Shown one piece after another: positions 1 through 5,489 of a DNA stretch of 9,120 nt. The stretch is from contig JAHENN010000300.1 in assembly GCA_018609665.1 (NCBI GenBank), positions 1 to 9,120 of the forward strand, in the 5' to 3' direction. Both the position numbers and the translations under genes were made by a program. A model generated the notes under the pieces. The model was given only the letters and a program-made list of their open reading frames with translations, made no database searches and was not told the DNA's origin. Position 1 is the first letter of the stretch; the number at the start of each line of letters is the position of its first letter. The stretch comes from Haloarculaceae archaeon (lineage in GTDB: Archaea; Halobacteriota; Halobacteria; Halobacteriales; Haloarculaceae).

Positions 1-113
1 AGCAGCAGCGCCATGTTGTTGGCGTGCAGGCCGGGGGTCAGGCCGCTGACGGCCCCGAGGGCGATGCCCCCGGCGACGAAGGCGAGCGCGAGGAGGCTGC
101 CGGCTCCGGCCAC
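1..113 (-). CDS. TctA/DUF112-like membrane transporter, N-terminal fragment
   Basis: The minus strand from a GTG at 113-111 reads about 37 residues to the window edge. The peptide is a hydrophobic, Gly/Ala-rich helix followed by the motif SGLTPGLHANN and another hydrophobic start. A helix leading into G-L-x-P-G-[LI]-H-x-N is what I associate with TctA-type permeases (the large membrane subunit of tripartite tricarboxylate transporters) and related archaeal DUF112 proteins. Only the first part is present, so function rests on this one motif. No in-frame ATG precedes the GTG and the frame stays open upstream. I chose GTG because the hydrophobic segment begins directly after it. The gene follows rpl12 on the same strand after about 110 bases and probably has its own transcription. 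A 7-bp inverted repeat lies immediately upstream. The substrate cannot be inferred. Confidence 0.6.
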   Translation of the reverse strand, partial: MAGAGSLLALAFVAGGIALGAVSGLTPGLHANNMALL

Positions 114-115
114 GC

Positions 116-133
116 TACCGGGTGGTCCCGGTA
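116..133. repeat. 7-bp perfect inverted repeat upstream of the transporter start
   Basis: TACCGGG and CCCGGTA flank a 4-base loop (TGGT), ending 2 bases before the GTG start of the minus-strand transporter. If that gene is leaderless, the palindrome would lie between the TATA region and the start, a typical position for an archaeal repressor operator. It could equally be a hairpin behind rpl12, but no T-run follows it on the minus strand. No function is proven. Confidence 0.4.
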
Positions 134-200
134 TCGTACTTGAACCGTCGCCTTCCGCCGGCGACCGCCGGGCGGCGGCGCCGCTCCGCGCCGGGCGTCG

Positions 201-208
201 AAAGAAAT
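201..208 (-). terminator. Possible T-rich terminator after rpl12
   Basis: On the minus strand the sequence ATTTCTTT begins 17 bases beyond the rpl12 stop codon. It is one of the few T-rich spots in this very GC-rich area. Archaeal termination commonly uses short T-tracts without a hairpin. The tract is interrupted by a C and is weak. Confidence 0.3.
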
Positions 209-224
209 CGAAGGTGTGTCGTCG

Positions 225-572
225 TCAGCCGAACAGCTCGCCGAGGCCCTCGCCGCCGTCGCCGCCGTCCTCGTCGTCGTCGTCGGCCGCCGCTTCCTCG
301 GCTTCCTCTTCGTCGGCTTCCTCTTCCTCGTCGGCGTCGGCGTCGGTCTCCTCGGCCGCGCCGCCCGCGGCACCGCCGGCGCCGCCGGCGGGGACTGCCG
401 CGGCCGACTCGATGGCCTCCTCGACGTCGACGTCCTCCAGCGCCGCGACGAGCGCCTTGACGCGGGACTCCTCGACGTCGGCGCCGGCCGCCTCGAGGAC
501 GCCCGTCAGGTTGTCTTCGTTGATCTCTTCGTCGGTCTCGTGCAGGATGAGTGCTGCGTATACGTATTCCAT
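225..572 (-). CDS. rpl12: Ribosomal stalk protein P1/L12 (archaeal type)
   Basis: This 115-residue protein has the full archaeal P1/L12 architecture. A helical N-terminal dimerisation domain (about residues 1-60, beginning MEYVYAALILHE) is followed by an Ala/Gly hinge (about 61-74). A long run of Asp/Glu comes next, then the C-terminal tail GLGELFG, which recruits translation factors. Several P1 dimers bind the C-terminal spine of P0 to form the flexible stalk. It is the last gene of the rpl1-rpl10-rpl12 operon and starts 6 bases after the rpl10 stop. The rpl10 stop codon lies inside a Shine-Dalgarno-like GGGTGA (579-584, minus), so translation is probably coupled. Its last dozen residues nearly match the end of P0. 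Length and order match known haloarchaeal homologues. Confidence 0.96.
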   Translation of the reverse strand: MEYVYAALILHETDEEINEDNLTGVLEAAGADVEESRVKALVAALEDVDVEEAIESAAAVPAGGAGGAAGGAAEETDADADEEEEADEEEAEEAAADDDDEDGGDGGEGLGELFG

Positions 573-578
573 TGTGGG

Positions 579-1628
579 TCACCCGAACATGTCGCCGAGC
601 GCGTCGCCGCCGTCGCCGCCGTCGTCGTCGGCGTCGTCGGCGTCGTCGGACTCGGACTCCGCAGGTTCTTCGTCGCTCGGTTCTTCCTCGTCGGCGTCGT
701 CGTTGGCGTCGGCCGCGCCGGCGGCCGGGGCCTCGACGCCCCGGAGCTCCTCCGGCAGCGCCTCCTCGTCGTCGACGGCCGCCGCGAGCGCCCGTACCTG
801 GGCGTCGGCCTTCGAGACGAGGTCGTCGGCGAGCGACGGGCTCTCGACGGCCGCCGAGAGGCCGACGGACTTGGCCTCGCCGGTGGCCTTCGACAGCAGC
901 GTCGACGCGGTCCGGGCGGTCGGGTAGCCGGCGTTGACCGCGAGGTTCCGCGCCCCGGCGGCGGCGGACTCGACGTCCGCGCGGTAGGCCGCGACGTCGA
1001 TGTCGAGCTCCTCCGGGGCGAACAGCACGCCCTCGGAGAAGACGCTCCGGAGGTCGAGTCCGACCTCCTTGGGCTCGATGCCCAGCTCGCCCAGCACGTT
1101 CGCGAGGTCGGCCGACACCTCCTCGCCGGCATCGAGGACGGTCGAGTCCTCGACGACCTTGATGGAGCCGCCCTCGATGCGGGCGTTGGCGCCGACCTGC
1201 TGGAGGTCGCCGACGAACGGCCCGGGGTCGACCCCCGTGTCACCCTCGGGGATGACGATGTCGTCGGGGGCCACCTCGCCCGCGTTGATCGGCGCGGGCG
1301 TCTTCGAGGCCTCGAGCTGCTGGTACAGCCCGAAGGGGTTGTCGTCGGTCCCGATGAGCCCCACCTGGCCGGAGACGTGGTCGGCGAGCGACGACCGCTC
1401 GCCGCCGGCCTCCTCGAGGGCCAGCTCAATGAGCGTGTTCCGCGAGATGCGCAGCGCGGCGGTGCCGTGCAGCTCCCCCCGCATGTCCTGCAGCTGCCGG
1501 CTCGGGATGCCCGTGACGTCGACGACGCCGACGGAGTCGTACCGCTCGATGAACGCCGCGAGCTCGTCGACCTCCTCGCGCTTCCACTCCGGAATCGTCT
1601 CGGTCCGGCGGTCGGCCTCGGCGCTCAT
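579..1628 (-). CDS. rpl10: Ribosomal protein P0/L10, stalk base
   Basis: This 349-residue protein has the size of archaeal P0, longer than bacterial L10. The N-terminal rRNA-binding domain includes a VGVVDVTGIPSRQLQ stretch (about 34-48) and ISRNTLI (about 61-67). An archaeal/eukaryotic-type insertion domain follows (about 110-185), then helical spine segments that bind P1 dimers (about 215-295). An acidic linker of Asp/Glu/Ser/Ala ends in DALGDMFG. P0 anchors P1 dimers on the GTPase-associated centre of 23S rRNA beside L11. The start overlaps the rpl1 stop by 4 bases (1625-1628). A strong Shine-Dalgarno GGAGGTG (1634-1640, minus) lies 5 bases before the ATG, inside rpl1. The internal segments are clearly P0, so the assignment is secure. 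Confidence 0.96.
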   Translation of the reverse strand: MSAEADRRTETIPEWKREEVDELAAFIERYDSVGVVDVTGIPSRQLQDMRGELHGTAALRISRNTLIELALEEAGGERSSLADHVSGQVGLIGTDDNPFGLYQQLEASKTPAPINAGEVAPDDIVIPEGDTGVDPGPFVGDLQQVGANARIEGGSIKVVEDSTVLDAGEEVSADLANVLGELGIEPKEVGLDLRSVFSEGVLFAPEELDIDVAAYRADVESAAAGARNLAVNAGYPTARTASTLLSKATGEAKSVGLSAAVESPSLADDLVSKADAQVRALAAAVDDEEALPEELRGVEAPAAGAADANDDADEEEPSDEEPAESESDDADDADDDGGDGGDALGDMFG

Positions 1629-2263
1629 GCGGGCACCTCCACGGCCGGCCCCATCGTCGTCTTCACGTACACCGCGTCGATGTTCTGCGGGCCCTTCTCG
1701 AGGTCCGTGAACAGCCGGCGCAGGATGACGTCGATGTTGTCCGAGATCTCGTCGGCGGTCATGTCCTCGGCGCCGACCCGCGTGTGGAACGTCCGGCGGT
1801 CGCGGGAGCGCACCTGGACGGTGTTCTTCATCCGCTCAACCGTCTCGACGACGTCGTCGTCCGGCTGCAGCGGCGTCGGCATCTTCCCGCGGGGACCGAG
1901 CACGGTCCCGAGATACCGGCCGATGTCCTGCATCAGGTTGGCCTCCGCGATGAAGAAGTCCGTCTCGTCTGCGAGGTCTTTCGCCGCGTCGTCGTCGTCG
2001 CCGAGGTCCTCGAGGTCCTCGTTGCCGAGCACCTCGTCCGCCACCTCTTCGGCACGGATGGCGGTCTCGCCCTCGGCGAAGACGACGATGCGCGTGTCCT
2101 GGCCCGTACCCGACGGTAGGACGATACTCTCGTCCACCCGGTTGTTGGGGTCGTCTAGGTCTAAGTCGCGCAGGTTGATCGCGAGGTCCACCGTCTCGCG
2201 GAAGTTCCGCTTGGGGGCCTCGTCAATCGCGCGAGATACTGCGTCCTCTATCGAATCTGGCAT
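1625..2263 (-). CDS. rpl1: Ribosomal protein L1
   Basis: This 212-residue protein has typical archaeal length. The diagnostic L1 signature GRYLGTVLGPRGKMPTP lies around residues 114-130. The C-terminal TTMGPAVEV (about 202-210) is also characteristic of L1. L1 binds 23S rRNA at the mobile L1 stalk beside the E site, and in bacteria and archaea it represses its own operon by binding a mimic site in its mRNA. Acidic insertions such as GDDDDAA (about 88-94) reflect halophilic adaptation. It is the first gene of the operon and overlaps rpl10 by 4 bases. Unlike the leaderless neighbours it has a full Shine-Dalgarno GGAGGTGA (2267-2274, minus) in a structured leader of about 65 nt, which suggests translational feedback. 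Confidence 0.96.
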   Translation of the reverse strand: MPDSIEDAVSRAIDEAPKRNFRETVDLAINLRDLDLDDPNNRVDESIVLPSGTGQDTRIVVFAEGETAIRAEEVADEVLGNEDLEDLGDDDDAAKDLADETDFFIAEANLMQDIGRYLGTVLGPRGKMPTPLQPDDDVVETVERMKNTVQVRSRDRRTFHTRVGAEDMTADEISDNIDVILRRLFTDLEKGPQNIDAVYVKTTMGPAVEVPA

Positions 2264-2265
2264 CG

Positions 2266-2334
2266 TTCACCTCCGTAGTTTCTGCCACGTCGGCTCCTAC
2301 GGCGTGAAACAGGCGCTGCCTGTCTCGTCCGTAG
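2266..2334 (-). promoter_or_regulatory. rpl1 mRNA leader with L1-site-like fold covering the Shine-Dalgarno, and an alternative fold
   Basis: Two mutually exclusive folds can be drawn on the minus-strand RNA. Fold B: UUCAC (2308-2304) pairs with GUGAA (2270-2266), and CCGUAG (2302-2297) pairs with CUACGG (2278-2273). Inside lies an asymmetric internal loop, GA (2296-2295) opposite AGAAA (2283-2279), capped by a GCC/GGC stem. Fold B buries the whole Shine-Dalgarno. From memory, the archaeal L1 mRNA sites studied in Methanococcus have the same design: two stems around a purine-rich asymmetric loop with a GAGAAA-like strand. Fold A: CUACGG (2334-2329) pairs with the same CCGUAG, enclosing the hairpin ACAGGC-AGC-GCCUGU (2323-2309) and leaving the Shine-Dalgarno free. 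The inferred role is L1 feedback through fold B. Fold A's outer stem exists only if transcription starts at or before 2334, which is uncertain. Confidence 0.65.
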
Positions 2335-2350
2335 CGAGGGGGATGGCGCA

Positions 2351-2358
2351 CTTAAACG
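2351..2358 (-). promoter_or_regulatory. TATA-like box of the rpl1-rpl10-rpl12 operon
   Basis: CGTTTAAG on the minus strand is the only AT-rich hexamer between the DCC gene and rpl1. A start about 26 bases downstream would fall near 2328 and give a leader of about 65 nt. From memory, the Halobacterium rpl1-rpl10-rpl12 operon has a leader of about 74 nt, which is close. Confidence 0.6.
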
Positions 2359-2382
2359 CGTCGAACCGCCGCCGTGCGGCCG

Positions 2383-2811
2383 TCACTCCAGGAACCGCTC
2401 CCGACGCTCCGGCGTCGGCCGCATACAGGAATCGCGGCGGCCGAAGGCGCGGTAGCGGTGGTCGGCGACGAAATCGTAGACGCGGTCGCGGAGCCGCCGC
2501 GGCGTCGCGACCAGCGGGTAGCCCAGCGAGTACGGCAGGCCCAGCCGGCGTAGCACCCGCAGCGCGGCCGTCGACTTCGTGTAGCATTCCCCGTCGACGA
2601 CGAGCACGACCGTGTCGAGGTCGTCGGCCGGCAGGTCGTGCCGCTCGAGCAGCCGTCGGCCGGCCGTCGACTGCAGCGGCGCGAACCGGAACTGGCCGCC
2701 GTCGTGCTCGACGAGCCACCGGACGAGGCCGTTGCAGAGGTTGCAGACGCCGTCGAACAGCAGTACCGGTCGGCCGGCGTCGTCCATACCGGTCGTTCGG
2801 GCCGGGGCCAT
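2383..2811 (-). CDS. DCC-family (DUF393) thiol-disulfide oxidoreductase-like protein
   Basis: This 142-residue protein has the conserved family start VLLFDGVCNLCNG (about residues 16-28), with the Cys pair at C23 and C26. Mid-protein features are FRFAPLQS and VDGECYTKSTAALRVLRRLG. The C-terminal VYDFVADHRYRAFGRRDSC matches the usual DCC/YuxK domain length of 110-130 residues. The family is named for its Asp-x-x-Cys-x-x-Cys motif and is presumed to do thiol redox chemistry in a thioredoxin-like fold. Physiological substrates are largely unknown. Start choice is uncertain: ATG at 2811 gives 15 residues before the motif, while an ATG at 2787 gives 7 and has a weak TATA-like GATATG about 25 bases upstream. 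It is divergent from the rhodopsin gene and upstream of rpl1, which has its own promoter. Confidence 0.85.
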   Translation of the reverse strand: MAPARTTGMDDAGRPVLLFDGVCNLCNGLVRWLVEHDGGQFRFAPLQSTAGRRLLERHDLPADDLDTVVLVVDGECYTKSTAALRVLRRLGLPYSLGYPLVATPRRLRDRVYDFVADHRYRAFGRRDSCMRPTPERRERFLE

Positions 2812-2847
2812 ATCTGCATACTGGTTGCGGCCGCGAGCGCCCGCGCG

Positions 2848-2869
2848 AAAATCAGAAATAATATATCAA
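2848..2869. promoter_or_regulatory. AT-rich tract between divergent DCC and rhodopsin genes
   Basis: This tract (AAAATCAG, AAATAATATATCAA) is far more AT-rich than its surroundings. On the minus strand ATATATTATTT could serve as the TATA element of the DCC gene, giving a leader of about 25 nt to the ATG at 2811. It may also be an upstream activator region for the rhodopsin promoter on the plus strand. I do not see a clear match to the bop-type upstream activator sequence. Confidence 0.4.
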
Positions 2870-2907
2870 CGTTTCGGACGGATTTCGCCGTGGAACGCCG
2901 CTGACAG

Positions 2908-2914
2908 TTATATT
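2908..2914 (+). promoter_or_regulatory. TATA-like box of the rhodopsin-transducer operon
   Basis: TTATATT is centred about 25 bases before the rhodopsin ATG at 2936, the spacing expected for a leaderless haloarchaeal transcript starting at or next to the start codon. No Shine-Dalgarno sequence precedes the ATG, which agrees with this. Confidence 0.6.
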
Positions 2915-2935
2915 CCGTAGCGAGTAACGTGCCGC

Positions 2936-3628
2936 ATGGTCGTGGAACTCGGCGTGTTCTCGGTGACGGCGGCGATAATGCTGGCCTCGACGGCCGTTTT
3001 CGTGGCGATGTACCTCGGAGACCGCTTCAAGAGCCGGACGTACCTGCTGTTGCCGGGAATCACCGGCGTCGCGGGGCTGATGTACGGCGTGATGGCGCTC
3101 AGCGCCGCCGGGACGGTCGGCAACGTGCTCACGGAGGCGCGGTACCTCGACTGGGTCATCACGACCCCGATGATCGTGGCGTACATCGGGCTGACGGCCG
3201 GCGCCGACCGCGGGCTCATCGGCCGGGCGGTCGTGGCCGACGTCGTGATGATCGCCGTCGGCTACGTCGCGTCGGTCACCTCGGGGACGACGTCGTGGGC
3301 GGCCTTCGGCGTCTCCTCGGTCGCCTTCGCGTACCTGCTGTACCTGCTGGTCACCGAGGTGGCCGCCGTCGCCGGCGACCGGCCGGCGGCCGTCCGCAGC
3401 ACCTTCCAGACCATCCGGGACCTGACGGTGATCCTGTGGCTGGTCTACCCGGTGATGTGGCTCATCGGCCCGTTCGGCACCGGCACCGTACAGGCCGCCG
3501 ACTACCACTTCATCATCGCGGCCGTCGACCTGGTCGCGAAGGTTGGCTTCGACGCCGTCGTCGCCGTCCGGGCGAGCAAGGTCACGACGATGTTCGGCGA
3601 GGAGGGGGGCTTCGGGACCGCATCGTAG
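2936..3628 (+). CDS. Sensory rhodopsin (microbial rhodopsin family), subclass uncertain
   Basis: This 230-residue seven-helix retinal protein has helix C RYLDWVITTP with R69, the Schiff-base counterion D72, T76 and T77. Helix F carries LWLVYPVMWLIGP (W168, Y171, P172, W175). Helix G carries VDLVAKVGF with D198 and the retinal lysine K202. The bacteriorhodopsin proton-donor position (D96) is Y83 and the proton-release glutamates are absent, which favours a sensor over a pump. The stretch VADVVMIAVG...FGVSS strongly resembles Halobacterium SRI, but the SRI signalling His is L163 here. The SRII signalling Thr before the lysine is A201 and the SRII helix-G Tyr is A196, while the SRII helix-F Tyr is kept (Y171). 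This mixed set suggests an SRM/middle-rhodopsin-like or divergent branch. It is followed 4 bases later by a transducer gene, which supports phototaxis or photosensing. Confidence 0.9.
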   Translation: MVVELGVFSVTAAIMLASTAVFVAMYLGDRFKSRTYLLLPGITGVAGLMYGVMALSAAGTVGNVLTEARYLDWVITTPMIVAYIGLTAGADRGLIGRAVVADVVMIAVGYVASVTSGTTSWAAFGVSSVAFAYLLYLLVTEVAAVAGDRPAAVRSTFQTIRDLTVILWLVYPVMWLIGPFGTGTVQAADYHFIIAAVDLVAKVGFDAVVAVRASKVTTMFGEEGGFGTAS

Positions 3629-3632
3629 ACCA

Positions 3633-5279
3633 ATGTCCCAGCACACCACTACCACCGACGCCGTGGACGTATCGACCCCGACCGACGAGGTAGCCGACGA
3701 GATCGCGGAGGGCGGCCTCCTGTCGTCGGTCGGCCGGAAGGTGACGCTCGCGAACCTCGCGTTCGTGCTCGTGATGGGATTCACGGTCGCGACGCGGTGG
3801 ATGCGGGTCGAGTCGGGGCTGTCCGGGGCGACGCGGACGGCAGTCGGCTCGGCGCTCGCGACCACCGCCATCATCGCCGTGGTCGGGATGTTCGTCTTCT
3901 CGGTGGTCGTCGCCCGCGACGTGACCAACGAGATCGAACTGCTCGACGACCGGGCCCGGCAGCTCGGCGCCGGCGACCTCGAGGTCGACCTCCGGAGTCC
4001 CCGCAGCGACGAGGTGGGCAACATATACCGCTCGCTGGCGGCGATGCGGGACGAGCTCCGCGGGCAACTGGAGGAGCTGGAGACGGCCCGCTCGGAGGCA
4101 CGAACCGCTCGCCAGCGCGCCGAGGAGCGCAGCGAGACGCTGACGGACGAGGCCGAACGCCTCCAGGCGGTGTTCCGGGACGCCGCCGACGGCGACCTGT
4201 CGGTGCGGGCCGGCGACGACGTCGACAGCGAGGTGATGTCGCCGGTCGCGGAGGCCTTCGACGAGATGGTCACCGACCTCGAGGCGACCGTCGAGGACGT
4301 CCGGTCGTTCGCGACGGCCGTCGACGACGCCATCGAGCAGGTCGAAAGCGCCGCCACGGCGGTGACCGACCGCAGCGAGCGCATCGAGCAACGCGTCGAG
4401 ACCGTCACCGAGAACACCGACGAGCAGGACGCCAACATCCAGCAGGCCGCCGACGAGCTGACCGACCTCTCGGCGACCATCGAGGAGGTCGCCGCCTCCT
4501 CCGACGAGGTCGCCGAACGTTCCCAGCAGGCCGCCGAGCTCGGGACGACGGTCACCGACCGCGCCAACGAGGCCCTCGACGGCATGGAGCGGGCCCGCGA
4601 GCAGACGGCGACCACCATCGAGGAGATCGAACAGCTCGAAGCCGAGATGGCCGAGATCGGCGAGGTGGTCGACCTCATCGACGACATCGCCGAGCAGACG
4701 AACATCCTGGCGCTGAACGCCAACATCGAGGCGGCCCGCGCCGGCGGCAACGGCGGCGGCGAGGTCGGCGACGGGTTCGGCGTCGTCGCCAACGAGGTGA
4801 AGACGCTGGCCGAGGAGACCTCCGAGAAGACCGACGAGATCGAGGCGCTGATCGACAGCGTCCGGTCGTCGACCGACCAGGTCGTCGACGCCGCCCGCGA
4901 GACCGACACCATGGTCGCCGAGGGGCTGGAGTCGATCCGGACCGGCGCCGAATCCCTCGAGGAGGCCATCGAGGAGGTCGAGACCGTCAGCTCCGGCGTC
5001 CAGTCGATCAGCCGGGCCACCGACGAGCAGGCGACCTCGACGGAGACGGTCGTGACGGTCGTCGAGGAGCTCGGCACGCTGAGCGGCGAGACGGCCGCCG
5101 GCGCCGCCGACGCCGCCACCGACGTCCGCGAGCAGACCGACGCCGTCGAGGCCGTCGTCGAGGACATCGACGCCCTCGCCGAGCGGACCGACGGGCTCGT
5201 CGGCCGCCTCGACAGCTTCGAGACCGGCGGCGCGACGCCCGGCGGCGGCCCGGACGCGGCGGCGCCGACCGACGACTGA
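3633..5279 (+). CDS. Htr-type phototaxis transducer (methyl-accepting chemotaxis protein)
   Basis: This 548-residue protein has an N-terminal cytoplasmic segment of about 36 residues and TM1 (about 37-55). An outside loop of only about 15 residues follows, then TM2 (about 71-95). A HAMP domain (about 94-148, with DEVGNI at 126-131) and a second HAMP-like unit (about 175-222, DGDLSVR) come next. A long methylation/signalling coiled coil follows, with the hairpin tip EQTNILALNANIEAARAG (354-371) that docks CheA and CheW. The absence of a ligand-binding domain is typical of short HtrI and Natronomonas HtrII transducers, which take their signal from a neighbouring rhodopsin. The ATG at 3633, 4 bases after the rhodopsin stop, was chosen because an upstream in-frame ATG (3543) lies inside the rhodopsin gene and adds an Arg/Ser-rich non-helical segment. 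Translation is probably coupled to the rhodopsin. Confidence 0.92.
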   Translation: MSQHTTTTDAVDVSTPTDEVADEIAEGGLLSSVGRKVTLANLAFVLVMGFTVATRWMRVESGLSGATRTAVGSALATTAIIAVVGMFVFSVVVARDVTNEIELLDDRARQLGAGDLEVDLRSPRSDEVGNIYRSLAAMRDELRGQLEELETARSEARTARQRAEERSETLTDEAERLQAVFRDAADGDLSVRAGDDVDSEVMSPVAEAFDEMVTDLEATVEDVRSFATAVDDAIEQVESAATAVTDRSERIEQRVETVTENTDEQDANIQQAADELTDLSATIEEVAASSDEVAERSQQAAELGTTVTDRANEALDGMERAREQTATTIEEIEQLEAEMAEIGEVVDLIDDIAEQTNILALNANIEAARAGGNGGGEVGDGFGVVANEVKTLAEETSEKTDEIEALIDSVRSSTDQVVDAARETDTMVAEGLESIRTGAESLEEAIEEVETVSSGVQSISRATDEQATSTETVVTVVEELGTLSGETAAGAADAATDVREQTDAVEAVVEDIDALAERTDGLVGRLDSFETGGATPGGGPDAAAPTDD

Positions 5280-5332
5280 CCGGACGGGACGCTTCTCCGT
5301 GCGGAAGGCGAGTGCCGCCGGTACGGGGCTTG

Positions 5333-5344
5333 AAAACCCGAAAA
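5333..5344 (-). terminator. Possible T-rich terminator for rpl11
   Basis: The minus strand reads TTTTCGGGTTTT here, about 110 bases beyond the rpl11 stop. These are the only two T4 runs in the 176-base convergent gap between the transducer and rpl11. Paired T-tracts fit archaeal termination. No comparable T-tract serves the transducer on the plus strand. Confidence 0.4.
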
Positions 5345-5346
5345 GA

Positions 5347-5415
5347 CTCGCTACGCTTCCCTCTCGGGCCGTCGCCCCGGCCTACGCCGCCGCTTCGGCC
5401 TCGTCGAAGACGTCG
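5347..5415. repeat. Tandem repeat copy 1 (non-coding copy of the rpl11 3' end)
   Basis: This segment aligns without gaps to 5421-5489 at an offset of 74 bases. By eye, 22 of the first 34 positions and 34 of the last 35 (5381-5415 against 5455-5489) are identical. On the minus strand the well-conserved half re-encodes the last residues of L11 (DVFDEAEAAA) and its stop, although the gene has already ended at 5456. Confidence 0.75.
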
Positions 5416-5420
5416 GGTCG

Positions 5421-5489
5421 CTCGCTCCGCTCGCGCCCCGGGCCTTCGAGGAAGCCTACGCTGCCGCTTCGGCCTCGTCGAAGACGTCG
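5421..5489. repeat. Tandem repeat copy 2 (spans the true rpl11 3' end)
   Basis: This copy runs from the CTCGCTCCGCTCG stretch just past rpl11 into the last 11 codons of the gene. Copies 1 and 2 account for most of the convergent gap. The diverged halves contain CTCGCT...CGCT...CGGGCC motifs of a kind common in haloarchaeal gene ends. Confidence 0.75.

Noticed and set aside
236..360. Simple triplet repeats (TCG/TCC) as a microsatellite or CRISPR-like array
   Set aside because: They are codons for Asp/Glu runs in the acidic tails of P1 and P0. There is no repeat-spacer structure.
216..2861. Long open frame on the plus strand opposite the rpl1-rpl10-rpl12 operon and the DCC gene
   Set aside because: It is antisense to well-identified genes. 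Its product is Val/Leu/Arg/Gly-rich low-complexity sequence caused by GC-rich third positions.
3601..3605. GGAGG as a Shine-Dalgarno for the transducer
   Set aside because: It ends 27 bases before the ATG, too far, and is part of Glu-Glu-Gly codons of the rhodopsin.
3543..3632. Upstream ATG extending the transducer by 30 residues
   Set aside because: It lies inside the rhodopsin gene and encodes an Arg/Ser-rich segment unlike Htr N-termini. ATG at 3633 directly follows the rhodopsin stop.
2852..5167. Long open frame on the minus strand opposite the rhodopsin and transducer
   Set aside because: Ser/Arg-rich antisense sequence with no domain pattern. The plus-strand genes have clear catalytic and structural motifs.
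5280..5455. A tRNA or other structured RNA gene in the convergent gap
   Set aside because: No cloverleaf or TTCRA T-loop was found. The content is explained by the rpl11-end duplication and T-runs on the minus strand.
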